This document shows, piece after piece, positions 34,166 to 45,194 of a stretch of 64,000 bases of DNA; the first letter of the stretch is position 1; every line of letters begins with the position of its first letter. The DNA comes from Sambucus nigra (taxonomy: Eukaryota; Streptophyta; Magnoliopsida; Dipsacales; Adoxaceae): contig OX422210.1 of assembly GCA_949130495.1 (NCBI GenBank), positions 636,888,585 through 636,952,584 of the forward strand. Direction: 5' to 3'. The position numbers were made by a program, and so were the translations under genes. Below the pieces are notes generated by a model. That model ran no database searches. It was not told the origin of the DNA and saw nothing but the letters and a program-made list of their open reading frames with translations.

Positions 34166-34839
34166 GGAATGCGGCTAACCTCGAATAATTTTATTTTTAA
34201 TTTTATTTCTAGTATATTTAGTTTAAACTATTTTTTATTTCAAAACTTATGTTGCTCGCAGTTCATATTCAAGTTATTAATTAAGACCCTGGTTGTTTTC
34301 TCAATTACCTAACTATTCAATTACTTTACATTATTCCGGAGTAATAGGCTCACAATTAGCATTAATTATCAAACACCGATTAAACTTTAGCTTAATTACA
34401 ATAGCAACCTTGATTATTGCAATTAAACTTAAGTACTTTAGGTCTTTGTCACTATAAACACAAACGGACTCATGAATTGCCTGGGAAAGCAAAATCCTTA
34501 CAGGGGATCCCGAGGAATTAAGCTAACTCCACTTGGTCGATTAAAATCCGGAACGAGTGCACTGCCCTTATACCAGGTACATTTTTACTATAGTTGGTTC
34601 TAGGCCTATGGTAGTGTGATGACAGAACCTAAAAGATAAGATAAGACAAATGTAACACGTGCTTGGTATAAAGGAATAAAAAATGAGCGAAATTGGTACT
34701 AAGTTAACTTTACTGTAATAATCAGTTATAACATACAAAAAGTCCTAATTGCGAAAGATCGATACAAGCGATACAAATTACAACTGTCTATAATCGGAGA
34801 GTTAGGAATTATTCAATATCTTTTCCTTGACAATCATTG
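34166..34839. other. Tat-2 spacer after integrase, no gene seen
   Basis: AT-rich at 34190-34260, then mixed sequence with no frame I can assign. It lies between integrase and the antisense coding region. Confidence 0.5.
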
Positions 34840-35490
34840 GGATCTGGTCAAAACTCATCATCGTTGTCATGGGACTCCAAAAAACTCTGGGCGAGCTAAA
34901 AAGGTACAGCGTCCAAAAAGATCCACTTCTCGTTGCTGCCAAAAGGGAGGGTGCCTATACGCCGGGAATCAACTTGGTACCTATACCAAAGCTAAGAATC
35001 TTTGGGAACTTTCATAACTCCCGGGGCATTTAGTCAACCATGCTTATAGGCCATATTATTGGCCTTATCTAGTCTGACTGTAATAGGTAGCGAAGCTTGA
35101 TTACGTCACGGCTAAGTCTCATCACCATGACACAAGATATTTAGCTAATGTCTTATGCATCATCGAGTTTTTTTTTGAGCTCATCATTCTTGAACTGGAT
35201 AAGGGCACCCACGTCACCAATATCCTTTACCCCGACGAGCTGAGCTTTCAGGTTGTTCACCTCCTATTACATTAGGGCTCCAATATCCCCTACGTCCGTC
35301 AAGTCATCCTTCAACTTTGCAACCAAGGTTGACTGATCTCTGTAGGCATCGATTATTTTTTTAAGTGACTTACGAATAGCTACAAATGCTCGATGTGCCT
35401 GAGCACTGGCATTTCGACCAAAAAGGATGCTTAAATCACCAAATAAGGACTGATCATCCTCGATAGTAGACTATGTAAAGCAACACAAGC
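34840..35490 (-). pseudogene. Antisense coiled-coil coding remnant in Tat-2
   Basis: Read leftward from about 35480: QSLFGDLSILFGRNASAQAH, RAFVAIRKSLKKIIDAYRDQ and STLVAKLKDDLTDVGDIGAL. After two stops it continues EVNNLKAQLVGVKDIGDVGA and LIQFKNDELKKKLDDA. The heptad-like Leu/Ile/Lys pattern suggests a coiled coil. Stops then increase. It lies opposite to pol, downstream of integrase. It may be a further exon of the ORF at 35640-36860 or a second copy of its end; I cannot tell which. Confidence 0.45.
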
Positions 35491-35639
35491 AAGGGCAAAA
35501 GTTCAGCAAAGATGGTTAAAGAACACTGCAAATAAAGATAAGTCTTTTTCATTAATAAATTCCCAAACAAGCAAATCCCTTACAAACAGAAAAGTAAGAA
35601 ACGGTATAAGAAATACAAGTCCTAATCTAAGCACTCTTA

Positions 35640-36860
35640 TTTCTTCACCTGCTCCTCAACTTCTCCATTTTTTCCTTTAGACGCCACATCCTCAATATGG
35701 TCGGCTGGGACACTCGTAATAACCTCTTTTTCAACCCTTAGTGGAGATTCGAGTTTATACTCGTTGAAGAGGTTGGATTCACTTGGGACCTTGGTCCTCA
35801 CTAAGGCTGTGGCCCATCCATTTTTGAAGTCGGATTTATTGATATACGCTAGCTGGTGTTTGGTATCCTCTTAGGCTTTATTGAAGCCTTAATAAAAATT
35901 AGCCTCCTTATCCAAAAGGAATTCATCCACCTCTTTATCCAACTGGGATTACTTGGCCTTCAATTGAGTATTCTCAAACTTAAACCGGTCGATCTCGATC
36001 TTCAACACGTTTATGGCATCACTAGTGGACTTCTTCTCATTATCATGCACCCTTTGGATGTTGTACATGGCCTTTTGTGAATTTTTCAGAGCCTCGCTGA
36101 GCTCATCATTGATATTGAACTGGTCCAGACGACTATCCAAGAGTTGGACAAAATCTGCCACAAGCTGTAAAATAAATAAATAAGGCGTGTATTTGATAAG
36201 TCTATCTCAGAGTAGCAGAAACAAAGTAAAAAGGAAAGGAGAAAGAGAAATTCCTTACTAGTTATTGAGTTTTAGCAGCGCGAGATGAAAGTTGCTCAGG
36301 GGAGAATTATTTGAACTGCTCGTGATTAGTTTCCATCATAACCCCCTCTCAAGAGACCATAAGCTATGGAGGGATTCCTATCCAAATACATGGTCCGTGA
36401 AGTCCCCATAGGAGGAGGGATATCCCCTTTTTTAGAAGGCTGGGGGACTAAGTGGGACTTATCCTTCTTATTTTTATCTCGGATGGCTAACTCTGGGTTA
36501 GTGGCCTTAGGGTCATCAATTGCAGTCCTCTTTAAGCACTTTATCTCGGGGGATGAGGCCCCAACCTTCACCTCATCATCATCAATCAACAAAACTATTT
36601 CCCTGGTTGCCATAGAATCCTCCTCGTCAATAAGGGTGGATTTGATCTCAAGGTATTCGAAGGAAGAGGAAACATATGTTTCCTCGTCTGGTAGAGAAAG
36701 GTCAGAGATGTCGTCTACTGGGCGAGTAGTGAAGCTGCTAGTAGCGTTCTTATACCCCAAAAAGAAATGAGGGCGAGCGAGAATGATCACCACCAGTAAG
36801 AAACTTCTTCACCGTTCAAGCCTTCGGTAATTCAGCCCTATTGATATGGGCAAGAGAAGG
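35640..36860 (-). pseudogene. Antisense ORF of Tat-2, C-terminal part
   Basis: Minus strand. 36793-36326 reads RPVDDISDLSLPDEETYVSS, then an acidic LLIDDDEVKV, KKDKSHLVPQPSKKGDIPPP and IAYGLLRGGYDG, with no stop for 155 codons. The next block, 36161-35949, is a coiled coil: LVADFVQLLDSRLDQFN, ELSEALKNSQKAMYNIQ and LKIEIDRFKFENTQLKAK. It continues with one stop to VEEQVKK and a stop near 35641. An AT-rich TTTATTAATG lies just beyond. Its upstream part is at 43481-43935, separated by the LTR element at 37005-43475. The role is unknown; related antisense genes occur in Tat elements such as Grande. Confidence 0.5.
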
Positions 36861-37004
36861 CTCTTTCTTCTTCAAAAGAGCTGTTCAGATCCATAAAGAT
36901 AAATTCTATCAATAAAGACATTCAGAATATGAAGAAAAAAAATTACATAAATAGTAAGTTTTAACCTATGTCACCCCCCTAAGCTGGGCAAAAAAACCCA
37001 CTGT

Positions 37005-38629
37005 TGATACGACGCAAATATTGCGTATTTCACCCGTTAACCTACGCCTTATTAGCCCCCTTGGGTATCTTAATCCCTATACTTATGCTCGTTAACCAGA
37101 CAACCTCGGATTTCTATGTTAACATGTTTTGCAGGGGTTAATTGAGCTTTTGTAGGTATTTGGATGCTTAGTATGAAGTTCAGACGCTTTCCGGAAATAT
37201 TTCGTCGACTTTTGCAGCTTCGGGGCATTTTAGTAATTCCAGCATTCGGGTTTGAATCCCGAGCTCTTCATGTAAGTTGAATCCCTTTGATTTCTCTTCG
37301 CGTGGCCACCGACGGTGCATGATTCCGAGTTGTATCGATGGAGTTATGGCATTTTTAGGATGGTTTTTACTGTAAAAGTACACTCAAGGTCACATTCAAG
37401 GGCATTTTAGTCATTCCATATTTTGGTTTTTTAGCCTAATGTCTTCTTGTATGTTGTAGTCCTCTGAGTTATCTTCGCGTAGCCTCCGACCATGCCTCAT
37501 TCCGAGCTATAACGAAGAAATGGCGGCATTTTCCGTAAAACATGACAAAGCTGCAGATTCTTGCATGTTGCCTGCGAATCGATTCGGCCCAAAACCGAAT
37601 CGATTCGGTTTGCACCCGAATGGCAATTATTTGCTTCCCCTGTTTCCAAATCGATTCGGTCCTTTATCGAATCGATTCGGCTACAGTAAAAGTCCGAAAA
37701 TCTTCATTTTTAAGTTGGTTTTTGGTTGGGTATATATAGAGAAACATTGTATTAAGTGGGGGGAACGTTTTTAGATAGTTTTAGAAGATAGAATAGTTAG
37801 GGTTTGGGGATTTGAGAGCTCTTCTTCTTCCTCTCTTGGTTTGACACCCTTTAGGGTTTGTAATTGGTACTTCCATCTTCCCTCTCCATTAATATTAGTT
37901 GTATTTCCTTTATTCTTGCTTTGTAGTTAATTTACATGCTTTATTAATTAGTTTACTTGCTTTAATTCTTGCTTTCTTAGTTTAATTAGTTTAATTTAGT
38001 TTAATCCATGTATAGTCCATAGATAAATAGGGTCGGGATTTCCTTCCGCCATTGACGGGTTTAGACCTCAAAAGTTAGGTTTTGTGTAAAATTGCATTTA
38101 ATTGAAACCTCGCGTATTAAAGTTGGATTGTTATGCTTTTAACTTTATTTGTCACGCAACTTTAGTGTTTATAGCGATAATCCGAATTTAATCCGCGTGT
38201 GACCATTTTCTGTTAAATGTTTAATCTCGCAACTTTGGATTGAATTCCTTATTGTGTGATGTTTATGCTTAATTGAAAATGCTCAATTAAATTGCTTTCG
38301 AGCCTTAATTCTAATTAGTAGTTGTTTAGCCCGTGAATGTGTGTATGCGATCCCGATCCTCGCTTACTTTTGTGTAGCGTAACTTCTCTTTTTATTTATT
38401 CACGACAACCAACCATCACCTTTTCATTTATTTATTTTACACTTTTATTCCTGAAGTAATTAAACAATTAAAATCTAAAATTCAATCACTCCCTGTGGAT
38501 TTCTTACGATACCCGACTTACCGCTGTGCTTGCTTGTCAAGTGTAGTAGTAGCTTAGATTTTTTGTATCGCGGCGGCGAAACACATAACGATTGTGTCCT
38601 CACACGAACACACTTTTTCCGCTCGGTCA
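37005..38629 (+). repeat. 5' LTR of the ACTGT-flanked element
   Basis: Begins TGATACGACG with the palindrome CGCAAATATTGCG and ends GCTCGGTCA. Four copies of an (A/C)AATCGATTCGG palindrome at 37575-37680. A TATATA box-like sequence lies at 37731, after which transcription might start (inference). A short frame of 84 codons (37520-37774) is shared with the other LTR and reads the palindromes as NRFG; a protein role is unproven. Confidence 0.95.
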
Positions 38630-38634
38630 CAAAA

Positions 38635-38652
38635 TGGTGCCGTTGCCGGGGA
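38635..38652 (+). other. Primer binding site, tRNA-Asp type
   Basis: TGGTGCCGTTGCCGGGGA, five bases after the LTR. It differs at one position from the exact complement of the plant tRNA-Asp 3' end (GCGCC expected, GTGCC seen). Confidence 0.9.
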
Positions 38653-38823
38653 GTGTGTTTTAGATAGTAATTGTTTTATTATTTCGTAGTATTTTTTCTT
38701 TTGTATTTGTATTCTTTGTTTTAACCTTTTTTGCAGGATAGCATATTTGAGCGATAAGAAACTTTGATTCGCGGTTGCTCACTTTCTTGCTCGGATTCTC
38801 CATCTACAAACAACGAGGTAATC

Positions 38824-39732
38824 ATGTCCTACTATTATAGTTATTACGGTTATTCTAATGATTCATACTTTGGGGATAGTTTTCAAGTTTTTCATTTTCA
38901 AGATTTTCTTGAAAATGAAAGACTTGAAAACATTTATCGCAATGAAAATCGTTATTGGGAGTTTGAGTTGGATTCATATTTTGAAACCAATGATGATTTT
39001 TATTCCGATGATTTAGAAGATGAGATTTTACCAAATGAGGAGTTCGAGGCTCTTGAGCCGAGGAAGCCTACTTTGGAAGAAACTTTGCTTCTTTACTCCC
39101 AAGGTTTGGAAAGCTTAAATGATGCTGGAATGAGACTTGGAGCACTTTGCGATGAGATAAATTCTTATGCACAAAACAACGAGGAGGTGGAAACTTGTGT
39201 TTCACCTCAATTTTTCAAAGAATTTCTCATCGAATGTGAATCTCTCTCCCCCGAAATTCAATCTCCTTCCGACGATATGTTGACGGAGATTGAATTTATT
39301 TCATTACCATATACGTTTTCCATCATTGAACCATTAGAATTACCGGTTGATTCCTATGAGTCGGTAGAAACTTTTAAAACTTCTACACTTTTTGCCGATG
39401 AGGACTCTTTACAGGACTTGTTTTCGATGGATGGTATCCCCACGTGTGCACCATCTCCCATTCCATTTGAAAAATCTTTGGGAGATGAGTCGATTTTTCT
39501 TGGACCTCGAGTGTACCTTTCCCCCTTATTATCCAAATCCCCCATCGTCCGCCCAAAATTTCAAATTGGTGATGGTTCACTTTTATCACCACCCACATGC
39601 CTTCTGTTGTTCAAATGGAATTCTTATTTTCCGGGAGGCATGTTCGCTTTGGAGGGTCCACCGTTGATCTTTCAAAGTCAAATCCCTTTTTGGGTGGACC
39701 CTCAGCTATTTAGACTTCTAGTGTATAGTTAG
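38824..39732 (+). CDS. 302-aa acidic protein of unknown function in LARD element
   Basis: The first ATG in the long open frame is at 38824; the frame is open from 38764 without an ATG, and ends TAG at 39730. The N-terminus is Tyr-rich (MSYYYSYYGYSNDSYFG). An Asp/Glu-rich part follows (EFELDSYFETNDDFYSDDLE, EILPNEEFEALEP), then a helix-like ETLLLYSQGLESLNDAGMRL and GALCDEINSYAQ. The second half is rich in Ser, Pro, Leu and Glu and ends near WVDPQLFRLLVYS. No zinc knuckle, protease, RT or integrase motif, signal peptide or membrane segment is visible. It is the only long ORF of the element and has no stop, despite about 2 percent divergence between the LTRs. I do not recognise the family. It may have lost an upstream exon. 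Confidence 0.6.
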   Translation: MSYYYSYYGYSNDSYFGDSFQVFHFQDFLENERLENIYRNENRYWEFELDSYFETNDDFYSDDLEDEILPNEEFEALEPRKPTLEETLLLYSQGLESLNDAGMRLGALCDEINSYAQNNEEVETCVSPQFFKEFLIECESLSPEIQSPSDDMLTEIEFISLPYTFSIIEPLELPVDSYESVETFKTSTLFADEDSLQDLFSMDGIPTCAPSPIPFEKSLGDESIFLGPRVYLSPLLSKSPIVRPKFQIGDGSLLSPPTCLLLFKWNSYFPGGMFALEGPPLIFQSQIPFWVDPQLFRLLVYS

Positions 39733-41836
39733 TGTGTAGTCTAAATAGTAGGTTGTAAATAGTTAGCTATTTAATTTTCTTTCTTTCCTATTTTTCTTTC
39801 CTTTTAATTTAGTCTAGTGTAATTAGTTAACTTTTTGTTATTTGTTTTTGCTATGCTCGGTACTAACTTGTTTTGTAGATTTCATTGGACTCGTGCTTAT
39901 GGAGATCGCTCCAATTTTGGGTAATATCGTTATTTTCCTCTCTTTGTGTTGTGTTCTTAATGCGCATTGAGGACAATGCAACATTTAAGTTAGGGGGTGT
40001 AGGATATTCTTTCCATTTCATGTGTAGTCCATGGATTTGCTCACATTTAGTTACTAAGTATGCCTTTTTGTGAAAAATTTGAAAATTTTCAAAAATATTT
40101 TCATTCTTTTTTCTCCTTTGTTGGGCATTTTGCCTTGTTTTCGATGATAACTTTTAATAATTGCCCGATCCGATTGACAACTCAATGATGCATGTTCTCG
40201 ATTTTAGATGTTATTAGACTTTAGTCCTCAAATCATTGATATTGTGAATAACTTCATGAATTAAACTTTATCCCATGAGCATATGCACTTTCCTTGTCAT
40301 ATTGATTTGGTTTAAGATTTTTATAACTCGGGAATCTTTTGTTGCATTGTATATACTTACACCGAGTAAGCTTTGTACCTTTCGTCGTTTGTGAGTGTTA
40401 TACACTATTCTTTCCTCTTTGAAAACGTTGAATTCGTTGGTAATCTCTCTAATCTTTCATTTGACCGTTCATTAATTGAGTTCATGCTTGAAATGTGTTA
40501 CGTGATCATGATTTTCATATATTGTTTTGACTTGAGAATTGCGTAAACTTTGTGAAATGATCGTAGGCCATCTTTGTTATATCACCCATATTGACCTTGA
40601 CCTCACCCTTATATGCTTTCCCTAGTCAACCCCTTTGTGCCTAAATACTAGCCTTTCGTTTCATTACCCAAAATCCCATAACCAACTCCAAATTGGAGTT
40701 TTAAGCCATACATACACCTTACATACCTTTGTTTGGAATGTTACTTGGGATTGAATGTTGTTGTTATGATGTCGGTTGCAATTTAGGCATATGAGAGTTT
40801 GAAAAGTAAAAGGAAAGAAAGAAGTGAAAAAGAGAAGAAAAAGAGAAAGCAAAAAGCAAAAGCAAAAGAAAACAAAAGGATAAAAAGAAGAAAAGAAAGA
40901 AAAGAGAAAGTTGTATGTTGTGTATAGTGTTCAATAAGCTTTGATTACTCTCCCCGATGATATATCTAATGCTCGTTTGGAAGTTACCTTCCATTTTTGA
41001 TATTGCCCGCATTCTTCCCATTATCCCGAGTTTTCATCCCGAACACTTTGAATTCGTATATACATTCCTTCATTTCGTACCCTAGCCTAACCTACATTAT
41101 AACCCTATTAAAGTCCTATGTGATCTTAGGTTGATGTAATTCAAAAGTTTAAATAGTTTTGATAATCTGTGAAAATGCATTTCGCCTCTTTTAGTGTGCG
41201 GTATCTTTCATTGAGATTACAATTTTTCATTTTTTATATAGCGTTCTTCTTTTGTGACATGTGTGCGGCCTAGTTTCCATTTACATTTACTCTTTATTCC
41301 CGCATGTTCCGTGTGTTACCTCCCTGTTTCAAGTGAATTCCATTTGATGAGTGTAATGACCGTGAGGATTGAATGTATGCTTGCTTTGATTAGTATCCGG
41401 TTTATATAAGTTTTTCGCCAAATCACACTATGCATGTGCTCTCCCCCCTCCCACTTTTAAAGTTTCAATTCTATGAGGTGCATTCAACTTGTTAATAACA
41501 ACGGACTTTAGCTTGAATTCGTTCAATATGCTAATAACATATTTGAAATCTTTTTCGTTGTTGTTGAGTTTGTCGCATGTTGGGTGGGGCATATTTTGAG
41601 GAAACCATATGATGTTTGTGGGTTTCATCCCTGAAAACCCTCACAAGACGACACTCGTCCACTAGGGTAATCTAGGGGTTTAACGGCTTATTGCATATGC
41701 TAAATGCAATCGTTCGCCCGCGAAAGTGGCCTTATCTTTTTATTTCTTTTTCATCCCATTTTTTACTTGTATCCTACTTTTGGTCTGCTTGTAGTTCTTG
41801 TAGTTTCTTATTTTTTTGCTAGGGACTAGCAATGTG
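39733..41836 (+). other. Long non-coding interior of LARD element
   Basis: No frame of interest. It holds an internal polypurine-like AAGTTAGGGGGTG (39987-39999) and a 110-bp purine-rich stretch (40801-40910: AAAAG, AAAGA and GAAAG words, interrupted by a few T and C). Open frames on either strand here match no family. Confidence 0.75.
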
Positions 41837-41850
41837 GAAGTTAGGGGGTG
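41837..41850 (+). other. Polypurine tract of LARD element
   Basis: GAAGTTAGGGGGTG ends exactly one base before the 3' LTR TG. Plus-strand DNA synthesis is expected to start here. Confidence 0.85.
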
Positions 41851-43475
41851 TGATACGACGCAAATATTGCGTATTTCACCCGTTAACCTACGCCTTATTA
41901 GCCCCCTTGGGTATCTTAATCCCTATACTTATGCTCGTTAACCAAACAACCTCGGATTTCTATGTTCACATGTTTTGCAGGGGTTAATTGAGCTTTTGTA
42001 GGTATTTGGATGCTTAGTATGAAGTTCGGACGCTTTCCGGAAATGTTTCGTCGACTTTTGCAGCTTCGGGGGCATTTTAGTAATTCCAGCATTCGGGTTT
42101 GAATCCGAGCTCTTACCGGAAGTTGAATCCCTTTGATTTCTCTTCGCGTGGCCGCCGACGGTGCATGATTCCGAGTTGTATCGATGGAGTTATGGCATTT
42201 TTAGGATGGTTTTTACTGTAAAAGTACACTCAAGGTCACATTCAAGAGCATTTTAGTCATTTCATATTTTGGTTTTTTAGCCTAATGTCTTCTTGGATGT
42301 TGTAGTCCTCTGAGTTATCTTCGCGTAGCCTCCGACCATGCCTCATTCCGAGCTATAACGAATAAATGGCGGCATTTTCCGTAAAACAGGAAAAAGATGC
42401 AGATTCTGGCATGTTGCCTGCGAATCGATTCGGCCCAAAACCGAATCGATTCGGTTTGCACCCGAATGGCAGTTATTTGCTTCCCCTGTTTCCAAATCGA
42501 TTCGTTCCTTTACCGAATCGATTCGGCTACAGTAAAAGTCCGAAAATCTTCATTTTAAAGTTGGTTTTTGGTTGGGTATATATAGAGAAACATTGTATTA
42601 AGTGGGGGGAACGTTTTTAGATAGTTTTAGAAGATAGAATAGTTAGGGTTTGGGGATTTGAGAGCTCTTCTTCTTCCTCTCTTGGTTTGACACCCTTTAG
42701 GGTTTGTAATTGGTACTTTCATCTTCCCTCTCCATTAATATTAGTTGTATTTCCTTTATTCTTGCTTTGTAGTTAATTTACATGCTTTATTAATTAGTTT
42801 ACTTGCTTTAATTCTTGCTTTCTTAGTTTAATTAGTTTAATTTAGTTTAATCCATGTATAGTCCGTAGATAAATAGGGTCGTGATTTCCTTCCGCCATTG
42901 ACAGGTTTAGACCTCAAAAGTTAGGTTTTGTGTAAAATTGCATTTATTTGAAACCTCGCGTATTAAAGTTGGATTGTTATGCGTTTAACTTTATTTGTCA
43001 CGCAACTTTAGTGTTTATAGCGATAATCCGAATTTAATCCGCGTGTGACCATTTTCTGTTAAATGTTTAATCTCGCAACTTTGGATTGAATTCCTTATTG
43101 TGTGATGTTTATGCTTAATTGAAAATGCTCAATTAAATTGCTTTCGAGCCTTAATTCTAATTAGTAGTTGTTTAGCCCGTGAATGTGTGTATGCGATCCC
43201 AGTCCTCGCTTACTTTTGTGTAGCGTAACTTCTCTTTTTATTTATTCACGACAACCAACCATCACCTTTTCATTTATTTATTTTACACTTTTATTCCTGA
43301 AGTAATTAAACAATTAAAATCTAAAATTCAATCACTCCCTGTGGATTTTTTACGATACCCGACTTACCGTTGTGCTTGCTTGTCAAGTGTAGTAGTAGCT
43401 TAGGTTTTTTGTATCGCGGCGGCGAAACACACAACGATTGTGTCCTCACACGAACACACTTTTTCCGCTCGGTCA
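41851..43475 (+). repeat. 3' LTR of the ACTGT-flanked element
   Basis: 1,625 bp, the same length as the 5' LTR, with TG...CA ends and the four CGAATCGATTCGG-like palindromes (42420-42530), one altered to TCGATTCGTT. Followed by ACTGT. Confidence 0.95.
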
Positions 43476-43480
43476 ACTGT

Positions 43481-43935
43481 ATTCTTCACCATCGGGGAGA
43501 GGCGAATGTTGTTAATTCCTGGAAATAATCATGAAGGTTTACTACGAGCACCCTGTTGGCATTCCTCGCCTTCACGTACGTAAGACCATCGTTGGTGTGG
43601 GTCTAAGAGTAGTATTACTTAATCTCTTGGATACCCAAAGTGGTCCCATACAACTCATTAATCATGTTCACCCCATTAACAATACGTCAAGTATTAGGGG
43701 CACACTGAGCTGGGACGACCCTAAAATATCCATAAAATTCTAAAAAAGTGGGTTTGGGGGAAAGGCTAGTCCTCCCTGAACTACAACTAACGTATGGATC
43801 CAATGGCCCCCATCCACTGCAATAACTTTTACGGCTATGGGAGAACATTCAATTGTGACCTAAGAAGGAATGGAGTATGTTTTCCTAAAATCATCTAAGT
43901 TTTTCCCATGAAGAGTGTTCATCATTTTTAATAGA
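43481..43935 (-). pseudogene. Antisense ORF of Tat-2, N-terminal part
   Basis: Read leftward from about 43928: MMNTLHGKNLDDFRKTYSIP, stop, then VDGGHWIHTLVVVQGGLAFP, PNPLF, stop, NFMDILGSSQLSVPLILDVL. The order (a short leader, an F-P-x-x-P-x-F motif, then L-x-x-x-x-x-S-Q-L) recalls plant proteins annotated as putative gypsy-type transposon protein (Transposase_28). That link is from memory of the pattern, so it is tentative. It continues across the LARD insertion into the 36860-35640 region. Confidence 0.4.
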
Positions 43936-44148
43936 AAAAGGAGAAGAACATATGAAGTATGTAATAGAAGTTAGCAGAAGAAAACTACGAGGAATCAAAA
44001 GCAAGAAAATGCAAGGAAAATAATTTACAGAAGCAAGTGAGGCAAACAGGAGCTCCAAGAGTCTTTACGAGCAAGAAACGAAGAGAAAAATTACGGGTAT
44101 AAAGTTTGAAATATAGTGATGTTTGAAGTGCGTGAAAATACTCATAAG

Positions 44149-45183
44149 TGAAAAGTCGTAACGGTGTGATAATTGATTAAATTCGCAAATTTCTAATTTG
44201 GATCACTTATTTAATTAGAGTCTATTAATTCAGCCCCTAAACATGCATCTAAGTATGATAAATCTTTCAAACCATGCATGAAAAATAAAGACGATCGATA
44301 TAGGAAAAAAACCCTTTCGGGTAAAACCTTTATAACACTTTGAAGAATTCACAAGACTTTTGACTTATATACAACCTGATAATCGCCCACAAGTGTGTAA
44401 TTCATAGTGCCTTTAGCAAACCTTTAAAGATACGAGAGACAGCGAAATACCCTCTAGGAGTCGGTTCGTCATCTTCGGCTCCCCCACACGCAGAATGACT
44501 ACGCTCGGTATCCACCGATCAAAGATGGAGATGCCTTCTCCCAGAGGTTGAACAAAAGCAAAGTTATTCTTAAACACCAAACAATTCACTAAAGCATATG
44601 GGTGTTTTGTGAATTGAAAACCAGAAAGGGAATTAAACCCCTAAAGGAAGAAGCCTAAAGAATTCTGCTTTCGTAGTGTTTCTGTTCTGGAAAACGTATG
44701 GACTTCTTAATGAAAACGTTACCATTTAATGAGTATTTATACAAAAATGCACCGCCTCGAAAAACGAGCTCGTTCGAACGAGAAGCAGATGTCGCTCGAA
44801 CGAAGGATGTGTGTCGTTTAAACGACATCGCGCGACTTCCAATCTCGTTCGAACGAGATGCTGATCTCGCGCGAACAACCTGGGCGTCAAAATCGAGGAC
44901 CGCTTCAAAACTTAGAAAAAATACTCATTCTCAAAATATGACGAAAAAGTCCGCTCCAACACTTAAAAAATATTTTGTAAAAATCTCCCAAAAGCTCTAA
45001 GTGAAAAGTAAAGGTGTTTAAAACATAACATTACCAAAGTAAACTTCGTAGAGCCTTGAACGATGAAGAACTTAAGTAATTCGGATCCGTCTTTTATGTA
45101 GATGTCTCTTGAATGATCTTCGACGGTGTAGCGGTATATGACATAATAAATTGATAACGGACCTATGAAAATATGTTCTTACA
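44149..45183 (-). repeat. 3' LTR of the gag-only element
   Basis: 1,035 bp. A cluster of palindromes at 44769-44880 includes CTCGTTCGAACGAG, TCGCTCGAACGA, TGTCGTTTAAACGACA and TCTCGTTCGAACGAGA. Confidence 0.92.
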
Positions 45184-45194
45184 AATCTCCCCCT
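45184..45194 (-). other. Polypurine tract of the gag-only element
   Basis: On the element's strand GGGGGAGATT directly precedes the left LTR. Confidence 0.75.

Larger units (their letters stand above)
37005..43475 (+). mobile_element. Non-autonomous LTR element with one ORF (Athila-related LARD), 6.5 kb
   Basis: Two 1,625-bp LTRs (37005-38629, 41851-43475) are flanked by a perfect 5-bp duplication, ACTGT (37000-37004 and 43476-43480). A tRNA-Asp primer site follows the 5' LTR, and a GAAGTTAGGGGGTG polypurine tract precedes the 3' LTR. The 3.2-kb interior has no gag, protease, RT or integrase, only a 302-aa acidic ORF and long non-coding sequence. LTRs differ at about thirty positions by eye (about 2 percent). 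The LTR start TGATACGACGCAAATATTG and the primer site suggest an Athila-type helper. Confidence 0.95.

Noticed and set aside
36366..36770. 134-codon plus-strand frame
   Set aside because: It is opposite the better-supported minus-strand antisense ORF (36326-36793) of Tat-2.
37520..37774. 84-codon LTR frame (also 42366-42620) as a conserved gene
   Set aside because: Both copies come from LTR duplication at insertion, so conservation between them is no evidence of selection; the NRFG repeats derive from the palindromes.
44769..44880. Heat-shock elements in the copia LTR palindromes
   Set aside because: TTCGAA has no two-base gap between TTC and GAA blocks, so it does not fit the GAAnnTTC rule.
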